Shown: positions 11,471 through 23,948 of the stretch, piece by piece
How the letters are laid out: every line of letters begins with the position of its first letter
How positions within the stretch are numbered: the first letter of the stretch is position 1
NCBI GenBank assembly: GCA_037157565.1
Contig: JAZHRO010000063.1
Location: 9,096,001 to 9,160,000 of the forward strand
DNA: 64,000 nt
Origin: Thalassia testudinum
Lineage: Eukaryota > Streptophyta > Magnoliopsida > Alismatales > Hydrocharitaceae
Reading direction: 5' to 3'
The notes under the pieces: generated by a model
Seen by the model: the letters and a program-made list of their open reading frames with translations, nothing else
Told to the model about the DNA's origin: nothing
The model's database searches: none
Position numbers and translations under genes: made by a program

Positions 11471-11553
11471 TTAGATGCGATCTGATCTGTTGATCTCCCG
11501 ATCGATGGATCTGATCCGTTGATCTCCCGATCGATGGATCTAATCGCATCTAA
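11471..11553. repeat. 29-bp tandem duplication inside an inverted repeat
   Basis: Two copies of a 29-bp unit (11481-11509 and 11510-11538, one mismatch: CTGATCTG versus CTGATCCG), each holding CCCGATCGATGGA. They are enclosed by TTAGATGCGAT (11471-11481) and its reverse complement ATCGCATCTAA (about 11543-11553). Confidence 0.85.
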
Positions 11554-12047
11554 GGTGTTGCACGATTTTGGGGGCCTAAATGCCTACTTTGCCCCTCATT
11601 CTAGTTATAAAAAGAGCCCTAGAGCCCTCAATTGAGAGGCAACTTCCACCAGACACATCTCTAGCCTCTCTCTCTTTCTCTGCAACTTCTCTACGGTCTT
11701 CCTCCCGACACTTTGGATCTGAAGTGCTGCCATAGTTTGCACAAGCATCCCACAAGTAGCGTCGTCTTTCATTTATTTTCTCTCACTCTATTCTTTAGCA
11801 TAGTTGTTTAATTCCTAGTTTGAGAATTGTTTGCCATTAGCAACAAAAATATGATTTTCTGAATATTTGGTCTCTGTTTCTAGGTTGCATTAGGATAGAT
11901 TAGTTGGTACGAAAAGCTTTGAAAATCATGTTTTGACTCTCTGGAAATGACTCAAGACTCACTGATTATGATTTATAAATTTATTTGTTTCACCGTGATT
12001 CGCACTACAATGATAGAAAAAATATTTTATGCATTTCATGGTGAACA

Positions 12048-12296
12048 ATCCTACCCTACCCGTGCGTATGATGGCGTGTGTGATGCAGCGTCAGATCTCA
12101 CGTTACTAGTTGTGCACATCCGATGTGCGAGATCGTGCCACGTCACCGCTATCAGAACCGCAGGATGAGGAATCGACGGTCCAATTTCTCCATTGCTCGT
12201 GTGAAGTGGATTTGATCTCACGCGAAGTCTCGAACACGTGAGCATTATTCGTGAGTGCAGGTGTTAACCATTGCGCCATGCCTGCGGATAGTCGTA
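12048..12296 (-). mobile_element. Element 4 3' LTR, left fragment
   Basis: Aligns with 59168-59414 of the 5' LTR of the same element, for example CCCGTGCGTATGATGGC, GTGCGAGATCGTGCCA and GATAGTCGTA. It starts abruptly at 12048 after the CA end of another LTR-like segment. It ends with TCGTA, the target-site copy of element 1. The missing part (about 700 bp) is not seen in the window. Confidence 0.75.
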
Positions 12297-14650
12297 TGAT
12301 TGCACAGCAAAAATGCACCAACAACTGTGCCATCTTGTGCTATTTCCAAGCATTGCCAATGTATATTAGGTAGCCATAGTCACATTTGTAAAAATAAATG
12401 CATGCATGCATTTATTTGAGAGGGGAGGAGAGTGAATAAAATGGCCTTGAAATTAACGTTTTCCTCAAGTGCTGCTTCGCAAATTCACCATCTTTATTTT
12501 TATTTTTATTTGGCTTTGAATTTCTCCACACAGCTACAGGTCATGGCAGCTTCCTCCTCGCGCCATTCCCTGCAACAGCTTGCCCTATAGCCGCATGCAT
12601 AGCCATGCACAGCCAGGGCATGGCTGTGCTTGCCTCCATCCTCTTTAAAATGCTCTCCTCACTTCCTTGCACGAGGAGCCTGGTCCAACAGATAGCAGCT
12701 TTCCCTCTCCAGGCCGTCTCCTCCCCTCTCCCCTCCATAAGCAGCCTCACTTCTTCTTGAAGAGCTACGCTGCGGGTAGGAGTAGCTCACAGTGGTACAC
12801 ACCCACCACTGTGAGCCCCACCATCGCCCAGCTCATCAAAAAGCCAGTGGGCGTGGTGGTTCACCTCTCTGTTTCGTCGTTCCAGCCCATCACTACCATT
12901 GACAGGAGCTTTGAGCTCGGAAGCTCAAGCAGAAGCAGCGGCAGCCAGCAGCAACGCAGGCCACCACGCACCTCATGCGCTTGTTCCACGTGCTTTGCGC
13001 ACGCCAGTAGGTCACCCTCGCCCCTCTCCACGCGCCCTGTCGTAAAACTCCGCCCATAGCCCAGTCGGTTTCGCATGCGCCAGCCAGTCAACTTTTCGAC
13101 CTTGCACTATAGCTGCGATCTCACGCTGCTACAGTGCGGTGACCGAAAAGTTTCTCACTTATCTGGTCACCAGGCACTCTCTCTTCGCACTGCAACTGTC
13201 TCCAGCCCGCGCCCACGTCTCTCCCCACGCCGGCTCCAGTGCCTGCGCTCGCGTCTGCACCCGCCCACTTCTTTGCCCGCGTTTCCCTCAGTGTGCAGCG
13301 ATGTGCGCTGTGGTCCGCAGCGTGCTGCGCTCCACCTTCCTCTCACGCTCACTCCCTCCTGCATGCGCGCGCATCTTCGCACGCCTACGTGCCTGCGCCT
13401 GCATGTGGACATCAGACGACGACTGAAGCATTCGGACGACTTAACTCGCCCGCGCCTTCTTCAGCAGATGCTCTCTCTCTCTCTCTCTCTCACAGCACTC
13501 TCTCACTCCCTCCTACAGACACGTACACACACACACTCTTGTACACACACCCACTCACTTATACACTACTATATACTTATATATATATATACATATATAT
13601 ATATTTATATATATATTTATATACATATATCTATACATATATTAATACCTATATAACTAAGTATTAGTATATATACATATATATATATATACAAATATAC
13701 ATACATATATACATATATCTATAACTATAATTACACACACATATATATATATATATTTATATCTATCTACATATATCTATATACATATATTACTATATAT
13801 ATATATACATACATATACATACATCTATCTATACATATATTTACATATCATATATATATACATATATAACTATATAATTATAACCATATCTATATATATA
13901 CATATAGATATATATTTACATATATACATATATATATATTTTTTTTTTTCATATCACCTACCACATGTTGTATCGCTGGAATATCTGCACCAGTTGCTGA
14001 TATTCCCCAATACACGCGTATAGAAAGCGTCTTCGTACACATCTTCCACCCATCAATCCTACACTCCACACGGCACTTCGTCCTGTTGGTTGCATCTTCC
14101 TAGATGACGATCAACTCAACATCGTGCTACATGCCATTTCCATTTCCACCCCCACCCCTATATACATATATAATATATACATATATATATATACTATATT
14201 TATCTTATTTCTATTTCTCTTTTCTGTAATTAAAAAGATTAAAAAAATATATAAAAGAGAAAAGATAATCCTTGACTTGCAGGTACTCAGTCTTGCGAAT
14301 AGCAAGACCAATTTTGGAACCCTAATTTGTCTCAAAGCCAAGAACCTGATTTTGAGGGTGTACCTCAAGGACAAAAATTATCAAGAAAAAAAAATCTTAA
14401 ATAGAAAAACACCAAAAACATAATAAGCGAACGAAAGAGATTCGTTGTAGGGCAGGCGTAGAAACTTATTCACCTCTAATCCTGCTTCCCTGAGTTCGAC
14501 CCTGGGCCTAAAAGTGACCAAGATAAAATCAAGTAGGCCAGGTTAAATTTTTTTTTTGTAAAAAGATGGTTAGGCCTGATTTAGATTAACCGCTATATGC
14601 ATTTCAATGATTAAATCACCATATTAACACAACCTATCCGATCCTGACCA
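12297..14650 (+). mobile_element. Element 1 5' LTR
   Basis: Begins TGATTGCACAGCAAAAATGC and ends CCGATCCTGACCA, nine bases before the primer-binding site. Its length of about 2354 bp is normal for Athila-type LTRs. The last 1.2 kb (from about 13430) is matched by 25376-26577. It holds CT and CA runs (13468-13545), a long AT microsatellite (13560-13945) and a U5 box (CCCTGAGTTCGACCCTGGG, 14489-14507). No gene is present; ORFs over the microsatellite are artefacts of simple repeats. Confidence 0.82.
13468..13945. repeat. CT, CA and AT microsatellite tract, 5' LTR copy
   Basis: (CT)n near 13469-13495, (CA)n near 13520-13545, then a long mix of TATA, TACATA and TATC steps to 13945, ending in a T run. 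The tract is repeated with length changes at 25415-25885 in the 3' LTR. Confidence 0.9.
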
Positions 14651-14659
14651 CACTTTTTC

Positions 14660-14679
14660 TGGCACCGTTGCCAGGGAAG
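14660..14679 (+). promoter_or_regulatory. Element 1 primer-binding site (tRNA-Asp type)
   Basis: TGGCACCGTTGCCAGGGAAG lies nine bases after the LTR. It matches the complement of the plant tRNA-Asp 3' end (TGGCGCCGTTGCCGGGG) at 15 of 17 positions; both changes are G-to-A. Confidence 0.85.
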
Positions 14680-16038
14680 TACGCAATCAGGTAAGTTTCT
14701 ACTCCATTCCTTTAATTTTTCTCTTCTCACACCCATCTCTTCACGGGTGTTTCTGTTTGTTGTTGTGTAGGTGAACCAGTTGCAAGGAGAAGGCAGGCAG
14801 ACGAAGTCGGAGATGTGGGTAGATCCAAGGCAGGAACGGGAGCGTGAAGTCGCCGGCACCGCACTGGAGCTTCGCTCACGTTGCTGAATAGGTAGGTCTT
14901 TCTTTCTTAGCAACTTAGGTCAACTGTAACCTTAATAAAAAAAAACTAAAAAAACACTTTTTGGGATCTCTTGGGGTGAGTGGATTAAAAATCACTTGTT
15001 TGATTGTTTGTCATCACTCCCACCTCCCCAGGATTTCCCGCCAAACTTCGCATAGCGAAGATCCAAGAATCTTGATTCTTGAATTTTTTGCCGTGTGAAG
15101 TATTCTTTGAGGCAAAAATAAAAGATTGATGGCTATCCCTCTCTGCCTCATTTATCTGCAATTCGGGATCACCTTTTTGGTGGGGAGACTTGGAATTGAG
15201 TTAATTCCAACCCTACCACGACCTTCCATGTGCCTAAGATTTGATCCCGAATACTTCAACCCCAACAATTTGATTTTCTTTATCTTATGGTTGACCCTTG
15301 TGTGTGGAAATAATTTTGGTGATTGGGAGCACTTGAATTGAAGTGCTTTGGCTCCCTTTCACACTAATCTAAAATTGATTCGTGCATCCACACATAGAAA
15401 TCTCCATCTAGGGAAGCCCATGACATTTTAGCATCATTAACCAACTGACATTGAAGAAGGGTTTTTTGGGCTTAGAAGAAAACTTGTATTCTTTCAAAAC
15501 CCGGAGATTGGTTGAATTGATAATTCAGCGAAATCATAAAATCCATACTACTTAAGGTTGAAACTCTAAAAACCATTCACCAATTAAAACTTCAATTCGG
15601 GGAGATTTCCCCGTTGCATGGTTGGTTTACACACTCATAAAATCAATCACTTAGGCATTACCCGTAAATAACGCCCTTCACGTTCCAGAAGCACTTGATC
15701 CTAAGCCTCTAATTAAAACTGGTAACAACTTGACCCTTATTAAGGATTGGAGGTCTAACTACCAACGTGTAGTGCCTACGTGCTGGTGAAGGTTCTCGCG
15801 TGCTATCGGGTGTCTAAGACTGAGGCAAACAACCTTTCATTTGGCCTGGTGGTTCCGCGGTGCTCGCATTCGGTTCTGTAGGTCATGATAGTAGGTAACT
15901 CAGATCTTTAGGTCTAAGGGCACACTATAGAGGTTAGGAATTTGATTGTATTGATTTGTCATCAAGTGTACCTTTGCGACGTCATTTCTCTCATCTCCTT
16001 TTCCCTTCGTATCCCCCTAATTCTTCCTGCAGTAGTGA
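14680..16038 (+). other. Element 1 leader, no gene
   Basis: About 1.36 kb between the primer-binding site and the gag ATG, non-coding. No domain is visible in the short ORFs (for example 15126-15341). Long leaders of this kind are normal for Athila-type elements and are expected to hold packaging signals; none was identified. Confidence 0.6.
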
Positions 16039-17999
16039 ATGTTTGGGAGGTCACAAAACCCTGAACTGTTTGAATTGTCTGATAAATTTAGAAAAGAAGC
16101 TGAATCGTCCTCCTCCTCCACAAACATGGCTGCACGCCCACCCCCAAATCCCGAGGGAGGAAACCACCCTCAAAACCCACCAGGTGGTGGAGCCTTGGAT
16201 CCCATAACCCGCCTCCAGGCCCAAATGGAAATGTATAATGAACAAATTGAAGCCATTAGGGAAACATTGGAGGAAATGCGGAACTCTCCCAAATGGGAGG
16301 AATCTAGGTCTCTTAGCTCCTACCAGAATCCCGTTGCTACAGAGACCATAGGACAAATTCGGGTCCCCATGGGCGGGGACGACTTTGAATTAAAACCTAA
16401 CATAATTGGCCTGATAAATTTTCACTTCCATGGTCTTGCAAGTGAAGATCCTTTTCTCCACATAGAAGACCTAACCCGATTGGCTGAAACAGTTAAGCCA
16501 AGAAATATTGGGTTACCTATAGTCCTCATGAAAATGTTCCCATTTTCATTACGAGATAAAGCGTCGCAGTGGTTACGCACCCTTGGGAGAACCATCCACT
16601 CTTGGGAAGAGATGCAAACAATGCTTCTCAAGAACTTCTTCCCAATCGGGCGACCAATGCGCTTCGCCGTGCTATCACTTCATTTACACAACAAAACGAC
16701 GAACAGTTTCATGAGGCATGAGAGAGATATAATGACCCCCTCAGGAAGTGTTCGCACCATGGTCTGCCTAAGTGGCATATAGCCCAAATTTTCTACTATG
16801 GGCTAAATGAGACTTTGAAGCAGATTGTAGACGCTTCCTACGGAGGGAATTTCATGAATAAAGACGAGAATGGAGCATTTGAATTATTTGAAAATATGAG
16901 CGAAAATTCAATGAACAATGCCTCCATTGTCGCCTTTAATCGTACCAGCCTACCTCGTAATGTCCATGAAGTTGACATGGGACCCTCCCATTCATCCAGA
17001 GATCTCATCCTTATCGTACAAAAATTGGATGAAGTCTCCATCGTGCACAAGAAGCTGGACGAGCTTTTGGCCAACCCCACCCGTTCTATGGCAAACACCC
17101 CCACCTCACCACTTCGTCACAATCCCAATTCTTCCAACACCAGGCTTATTTCGAGAAACCCTGTAAGACCTTCCTTACCGAGTGTCGTGACGAGCTATTC
17201 GGTAAGTCATGTGGATCTGGCTTCAGCAAGCCAGTATTTTGACACAAAGGACCAAGCCTCCGTGTGCTCGGATGCATATTTACATGAGGACGCATCTTCT
17301 CGCATAGAAGACACTTGCACCCTGGGGAACAACCCGTTCTCTGCCACTTTTAACCCAGGGTGGCGAAATCATCCAAACTTCGCATGGTCCAACAACCCGC
17401 AGCGCCAAAACCCCACGGGTGGACCAATGCGACCGTCCGCACCCGTCATCCCAAGGGCCCAATCTAATCCTATGGTGAATTCGCCATCAGGCCCTTGCGT
17501 ACCGCAAACAGAACACGCATCAAGTCCTCTTGACAAATTGATGCGAATGATGACGGAAATGTCAAAGCGCCATGAAGAGAACATGACCTCTCTTCAGCAC
17601 CAATTGGCATAGTAGAATGTTGAGATCAGTCAACTACGCATGGCGACTCGATCTCAGGGCACTCTTCCAGCCCAACCAGTTCCCAAACCATGAAATTTCA
17701 TACCTCGTGGTCCTCAACCATAGGTACGACCTTCTTAGGGGTAGGTTCATCAGATTCTGCAGGCTCCGAGCATTCCATCTGGATTTTAGGCTAATCCCGC
17801 TGCAGCACCTCACTCTTATATCCCTATTGCGAACCCTCCTCCTCCTTATTATCCCACTGGACCCGCATCGTCCAATGCAATCACTACGAGGAGCGACAAG
17901 CAAACTGTCGATCCGCCTCAACCTGATCCTGGCCCATCTTCTTCATTGCCCTCTCATTCGGGATGCGCACAGCATTCGTGAGAGGACGATACACCCAAA
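16039..17999 (+). pseudogene. gag: Element 1 gag
   Basis: Starts MFGRSQNPELFE. The Retrotrans_gag capsid core is seen as FPFSLRDKASQWL, then TWEEM-like HSWEEMQ and LKNFFPIG near codon 195-205. A frameshift near 16652 moves the frame to the phase used from 16653 to 19511, where KCSHHGLPKWHIAQIFYYGL continues the capsid and FMNKDENGAFELFENMSENS is a conserved Athila gag block. A proline-rich tail follows. In-frame stops in this phase are TGA 16719, TAG 17610, TAG 17613, TGA 17691, TAG 17721, TAG 17736, TAG 17742, TAG 17787 and TGA 17979. Gag would form the virus-like particle; this copy cannot. Confidence 0.9.
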
Positions 18000-18671
18000 T
18001 TGGTGCCAGAATCAGTCCCATTCCCTGAGGCTCTATTGAGGGATCCAAAAGGCAAGAAGAAAGATACGCAGGCCTTTGATAACCTGCCTAATTTGGTCAG
18101 GGATGTTGAAATCAAGGTACCCCTGCTCGAGGCTATCGACCACATACCTTCTGTTGCCCAATTTTTCAAAGACTACACAACACCCAGGCGACAGTCAAAG
18201 AAAACTAAGAATCTGGTGGTTCTCTCGCCCCATGCGAGTTGTGCTATACTGTCAAATCTACCACCGAAGCAGAAAGATCTGGGCACATCGCTTATTTCCT
18301 GTAGCATCCAAGGCTGCAATTTTAACCGTGCCTTGCTTGATCTAGGATCTTCCATCAATCTTATACCGATCATCATGCTTGAAAAATTTTCCTTAGGAAA
18401 TCTGAAACCCACCCCTGTCACGTTACAGTTGGCAGATCGTTCTGTCAAAATTTCGAATGGTGTGGTGGAAGACGTGGTGGTTAGGGTCAACAGTCTCTGT
18501 TTTCCTGTTGACTTTCTTGTTTTAGATATGGAGGTTCCTAGCTCACTTTCTGATTGTCCGATCATCCTTGGTCGACCTTTCTTGGCCACAGCCCATGCCC
18601 ATATCGATTGCGAGTCGAGCTGTATTGAGATTGCCATTGGATCTGAAAAGCTCAAGCCTAACATCTTCTAG
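18000..18671 (+). pseudogene. Element 1 aspartic protease (retropepsin)
   Basis: Same phase as the gag tail. Contains IPSVAQFFKDYTT, then the active site LLDLGSSINLIP (catalytic Asp in D-L-G, as in Athila proteases) and the flap/C-terminal motif IILGRPFLATA. Its role is to cut the Gag-Pol polyprotein. The stop TAG at 18669 sits where the relative encoded at 42200-42240 reads on. The active site is intact, so damage is from stops, not from catalytic changes. Confidence 0.9.
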
Positions 18672-20331
18672 GCAGCCAAGAACTTTGATTACGATTGCAT
18701 AAAGGATGACACATCTGACGAGGACATGGCCATCAACGCGTGTATTGGATTAATTGGGACCTATTCTGACTGCTGCGGACTGCCTTTAAACACTGACGAC
18801 TGCCTGACCGACACATATTGTGATGTTCCCCCATCCCTCCCTATTCCCGTACCTTCTCCTGACCAGACTTCGGACGAGGTTTTCTCCGCTTCCCATACCT
18901 TGTGGTCTGAGTCATATCCAGGCTACTCACCGCTGGTCCACACTCTTGAAGACCAGATTGCCCTTTCTTTCCCGCCAAATCAGGTGAATTTGCAACTCCA
19001 CACTGGGACCTTGAGCCCATATACTACTCACTGGGGCTATTCCTTTTTGGATCCTTCAATCCAAGAAGCCCCTCTTCTTGGCCAATCTGAGGGCCAACTT
19101 CTTCCTCCTGACTTGTTTTTTGATCCGCCTGGGACACTCTCACCCCATGTAATGCCAGATCTTTCACCATCCACTCTCGAGCTGAAAGAGCTGCCTAGTA
19201 CGCTCAAGTTTGTTTTATTGGGACCAAATGAAACGCTCCCCGTAATCATCAGTTCAAAATTGACCAGGGAGCAAGAGTGCAAACTAACGAAGGTCCTCAT
19301 GGAACACAAGGCAGCCATTGGATGGTCTTTATCAGACTTATCTGGCATTAGCTCCTCCTACTGCACTCACCGTATATATACGGAGGAGGAGGCTCGACCT
19401 TCTCGCGAGATGCAGCGACGTCTCAACCCTAACATGCGGGAGGTCATTAAGAAGGAAATTATTAAGTGGCTAGATGTGGGTATAATCTACCTGATCAGCG
19501 ATAACCCCTAGGTGAGCTCGATTCACGTCGTGCCCAGAAAGGTGGGACTCACCATCCGTGTCAATGACAGGGGTGAATCCATCCCTACGCGCACTCCTAC
19601 ATCTTGGAGAGTGTGTAGATTATAGGAAACTCAATGCTGCAATTAAGAAAGATCACTTTCTGCTACCTTTCATTGACCAAATCCTGGAGCGGTTAGCGGG
19701 AAATAAAATTTTCTGCTTCCTGGATGGATTCTCAGGATATAACTAGGTGGCAATTGACCCTCGGGACCAAGAGAAAACCACTTTTACCTACCCCTTTGGC
19801 ACCTTTTCATTTAGAAGGATGCCGTTCGGACTTTGTAACATGCCAGCAACTTTCCAGAGATGTATGCTGGCGATATTCCATGACATGGTGGGTGACTTTC
19901 TCGAGGTCTTCATGGATGACTTTTCGGTCTTTGGACCATCTTTCGATGACTGTCTTGCCAACCTGACCCGTATCCTTAGGAGATGTATTGATGTAAACCT
20001 CGTGCTTTCCTAGGAAAAAAGTCATTTTATGGTACACGAGGGAATTGTTCTCGGGCATATCATCTCCGATAGGGGTATCGAGGTTGATAGAGCTAAGCTT
20101 GATGTAATTGCTGATTTACCTGTGCCTAGCTCTATCAAACAAATCCACTCCTTCCTGGGACATGTCGGTTTCTATAGGAGATTCATCAAAGATTTCTCCA
20201 AGATTTTTCGACCTTTAACTCATCTCCTATCGACCGACGCACCCTTCGATATGGGCCCCAATTGCATACGAGCATTCACGCAACTGTGCAATGCTGTCAC
20301 CAAGGCCCCTATTCTCCAGCCACCTGATTGG
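18672..20331 (+). pseudogene. Element 1 PR-RT linker and reverse transcriptase
   Basis: An acidic, proline-rich linker (18726-19180) is followed by the RT. KYVFLGP-like LKFVLLGPNETLPVI, IGWSLSDLSGIS and CTHRI mark the N-terminal part. After a 2-base loss near 19610 the phase changes to CVDYRKLN, then FPFIDQ-like LPFIDQILERL, the palm with FLDGFSGYN, MPFGLCNMPATFQRCM and the catalytic FMDDFSVFG (19909-19935). FLGHVGFYRRFIKDFS follows. Stops are TAG 19509, TAG 19744 and TAG 20011, at positions where relatives have Trp or Gln. A one-base shift near 20330 leads into RNase H. Confidence 0.92.
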
Positions 20332-20770
20332 CCCTCAACTTTGAACTCATTTGTGACGCTTCCGACCTTGCAGTCGGAGCCATCCTGGGACAAAGACGCG
20401 ATAGACACCCCTTCGTGGTGTACTACGCCAGTAAGACATTGGACGAGGCCCAGCGTAATTATACTACCACTGAGAAAGAACTACTGGCGGTCGTCTTTGG
20501 GCTGGAGAAATTCCGCTCTTACCTTCTGGGCTCACACGTTATTGTTTTCACTGATCACGCATCCATTCGCCATCTCATGCGCAAGAAGGATGCCAAGCCT
20601 AGATTGATTCGTTGGATCCTTCTGCTCCAAGAATTTGACATCGAGATCTGCGATAAGGTCGGAGCCCAGAATGTTGTGGCTGATCATCTTTCCAGACTGG
20701 ACCCTGACCATATTGGACTTACTCTGCCGATTAATGAGATTTTTCCTGATGAGCACCTATTGGCAATTAA
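20328..20770 (+). pseudogene. Element 1 RNase H
   Basis: [19 protein letters not shown] (first catalytic Asp), then [20 protein letters not shown] (Glu), [19 protein letters not shown] (Asp) and [10 protein letters not shown] (last Asp). This is the RT-linked RNase H of Ty3/Gypsy elements, which removes the RNA template. The stretch has no internal stop, so all four acidic residues remain readable. It is the best-preserved domain of the copy and a useful reference for the split RNase H of element 4. Confidence 0.93.
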
Positions 20771-22072
20771 TGTGGCAAGTGGACCGTGGTATGCCGACAT
20801 TGCCAATTACCTTGCTTCTAGATCCCTTCCACGTGGCTGGCCTAAAAACCAGCGCGAGCATCTCATGGTGGAAGCAAAGTATTATTTCTGGGATAATCCA
20901 CTTCTTTTTCGAATAGGTGCTGATCAAATCATCCGTCGTTGTATTCCTGACAACGAATTCCCCAGTGTGCTATCCTTCTGCCACAATCAGGCCTGCGGAG
21001 GCCATTTCTCTGGGATGAAAACTGCAGCCAAGGTGTTGTAGTGCGGTTTCTTTTGGCCCTCCCTTCACCAGGATGCACACAAGTATGCCAAGCATTGTAG
21101 TAGGTGCAGTCGTTAGGGTCAATGTCACATCATGACATGATGCCCTTGCAACCCATCCTAGCTACAGAAATCTTCGACATTTAGGGAATTGATTTCATGG
21201 GTCCCTTTCCTCCTTCCAACGGCTTCGATTTCATTCTCGTGGCTATTGATTATGTTTTGAAATGGATCAAGGCTATTCCCATGTGACGTGCTGACCATAT
21301 TATATCCACTCGATTTGTCAAAGACCACATCTTTGCGCGCTTTGGGATCCCTCGAGCCATTATCTCGGATGAAGGAAGCCACTTTACCCATGCTTCTTTT
21401 CGAGCACTTCTGAGGAAATACAGAGTTCACCATCGTATCACATCCCTGTATCATCCTCAGACGAACGGCCTGGCAGAGGTGTCGAATCGGAAAATCAAGC
21501 AAATTCTCTAGAAAATGGTTCGGCCTGACTGTAAGGATTGGTCCGACAAGCTGATTGACGTACTTTGGGTGTATCGAACCACCTTCAAGGCTCCCCTTGG
21601 TATGTCTCCTTATAGAATTGTTTACGGGAAGCCTTGTCATTTGCCTGAGGAGTCGGAACACCGCGCTTATTGGGCAGTTCGCCAATGTAACCTCAACCCA
21701 GACCTGTGTGGTCAAGAAAGGAAACTCCAACTCCAGGAGCTAGAAGAGCTCCGTCGTGAAGCCTATGATTCTGCCTTAACTTTCAAGCAACGCACTAAGG
21801 CTTTTCATGACAGCCGTATTCGGCGGAAGGAATTTGAGCCATCTCAGCAAGTTTGGCTCTACAATGCCTGGCTCAAATTCTTTCCTGGGAAACTGAAGTC
21901 GAAATGGACTGGTCCTTTCCTGGTCTCGAGACCATTCCCCAACGGGGCCGTGGAGATTGAAGATCCCAAATCTGGGCATAAATTTACGATCAGTGGGCAG
22001 TGTCTGAAACCCTATCTTACTTATGAACCTGCCCCCGTTGGAGAAACTATTGCCCTACTGGAGGGTAACTAA
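20771..22072 (+). pseudogene. Element 1 integrase
   Basis: A linker is followed by the zinc-binding part ([12 protein letters not shown] ... CSRCSR), interrupted by TAG 21039 and TAG 21114. A frameshift near 21130 leads to the core: [17 protein letters not shown] (Asp), [11 protein letters not shown] (Asp), [13 protein letters not shown] (Glu, with the conserved NG.AE block). Further stops are TAG 21182, TGA 21284 and TAG 21509. The C-terminal part, APLGMSPYRIVYGKPCHLPEE and KLKSKWTGPFLV, runs intact to TAA at 22070. No env-like ORF follows. Confidence 0.92.
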
Positions 22073-22670
22073 TGTTGTGACTCATTTTGAGTCCAGCTGG
22101 GGACGTTAAATTCAATGCTCATTGGGAGGCACCCCAACAACTGTCACGCTCACTTCTCTTTTCACTTCACCACCAACCATCCACCCACCCTACCACCCTG
22201 CTGTATACCTTGTACCTCAGCTCTCGTTACCCGATCTTTCATCCTTCCTCTACCCTACCCTACATGCATATGAGGACATAGCATCATTTGGCATGGGGGG
22301 GTGGATAGGCATCCATAGGATCTGGGTATTTTATGGTATCATGCAGTCTCCATCTATCTAAAAAAAAAAGAAGGTGTTTAGTAATGATCTGAAGGCTGAA
22401 ATAAAAATACAATAAGTGTTTATAGATATTCGACCACTATTTTGAAGACTTTCCAGGCCATAGAAGCTTGATTCGCTCAGGCTCGGTTTAATTCACTTGA
22501 GCATTGACAAGATAGATCGAAATCTCTCCTAACTAAGGATGTATTCTTGTACCTGAGACACCAATATAGGATTCGTTGGTTTGCTTCTACTCGAGAGCCT
22601 AAGTAATCTTGGTTCACACTTCACATATCAAGAAAGACTAGGTGAACATAAGATCCAACCCTAGTGTTCA
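22073..22670 (+). other. Element 1 3' region: post-pol motif and internal purine tract
   Basis: No gene. Holds the post-pol motif (CATTGGGAGGCACCCC, 22120-22135), GAGGACATAGC (22272-22282) and an internal purine tract GCATGGGGGGGTGGA (22291-22305). The sequence after 22670 matches the 5' end of another element on the opposite strand, so this region is cut short. Confidence 0.6.
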
Positions 22671-23948
22671 TTAGGGAAGGTGGAGTCCTTACCAATTTGG
22701 GCTTGGATGATGGCCATAGCGTCTGGTGGGGGTTGATCTTCAGCCTCATCTACCCTAGGTTCAGCCATGTTTCCAACAGAATTACCTCGCCTAGATTCCT
22801 ACCCCAAAACACACAACGTGGGATGCAGTGAGCGCCTCCCGTGCATACACTAGAGAAGAACAGGAGGGGATGAGGAGGGCGACAGATGCGAGAAATGTGT
22901 TTCAATCAAGCACACAAGCCTAGTCCTTATGGTGTATTCCTTAGGAGACCTAGAAATCTCACAAAGGGTGATTAAGTCCGTAAGCACTGGACTCCCCTTC
23001 CCAAGGCTAATCTGGCCAGGTTGATTACGAGGGGAGAGCAGGGAAGGTTCTTCCTTTGGCTTGCACCTCTGGTTCCGTAGACCCCACAACCGCGGCCGTT
23101 TGACACTGCCCCGCAGCCTAGTCACCAGATTCTACCATGGGAATGAAAGCCAAGTGCCTAGCGAACAAAACCTCGCCTTTCGAGACTTAGCTCGGTCCTG
23201 CCTAGGGCACGTCTACTCAGTTTTAAAGGGCTAAGATAGTGCTTGTGCTAGGGTTATGTGATGAGGCGTTGATTGGGGTGGTGCCTCTTAATTTTCCACT
23301 TTCAAGGTGTGTGCTTCTAGCAAAACATGGTTTTCAAGCAAGGATTTTTTAAGATGCAGTGTCTTTTAGTGTTTCATCCTTACTTTAGTATTTTTTTAGG
23401 GTTGACATGTCTTAATGTTTTCAAACAAGTTTCAGTGGGCACGTTAAGTTCTACACACAACTCGGTGAAAGTAGATTTCCTTTTATTCTGTAGAAGCTCT
23501 AAAACCCTAATGTACTCATCCTAATGATCATGCACCTTCTATTAGATGAGTCAATTTTAGGGTTGAGTGGTGCGGCCCTGGTCAACTCACGGTGGCTTCG
23601 CAAACACCAGTTAAGAAAAAGAAAACATTCTAAGAATTTATTCAAAATGTTAGAGTGTACATTTTTTTGTGGGGTGATGTGTTAAGGATGTGGGTCAAGC
23701 AATCGTACACCACACCAATTTTTTTTTTTAATTTTTACAATTTTTTTAGTTTTTTCACGCAAGCAAACAATCATGAGAGAAAAGTTACTCACTACCGGTC
23801 CTCGTAGCGCCTACTCCCTTGCTACCGTTGTGGGATGCATTGCTTCGCCATCCATGCACCGAATTCCTGCAACCATCAACTAAAAAGGAAAATAGGGCAT
23901 TAAACGATGTGAGAATGAATGTGGAATGGAGGTGATAAAACAAATCCA

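Larger units (their letters stand above)
10551..12047 (+). mobile_element. LTR-like remnant, + strand
   Basis: No gene. Reads like an LTR: a possible TGAT start at 10557, a TATA box TTATAAAAAG at 11606-11615 followed by a CT-rich leader, a U5-like box with AATGACTCAAGACTCACTG (about 11946-11964), and an end at GGTGAACA (12047). The next base resumes the 3' LTR of element 4. The middle is rich in words shared with element 4/5 LTRs (CCATTGGAT, GATCAACGG type). Family and left end are uncertain; it could be a solo LTR or two fused fragments. Confidence 0.45.

Noticed and set aside
13075..13667. ORFs of 142-193 codons on the + strand
   Set aside because: They run into CT, CA and TATA microsatellites and show only low-complexity text.
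22073..22670. An env-like ORF after element 1 integrase
   Set aside because: No long ORF, signal peptide or transmembrane segment was seen before the break at 22670; the short ORFs at 22087-22361 overlap in two phases.
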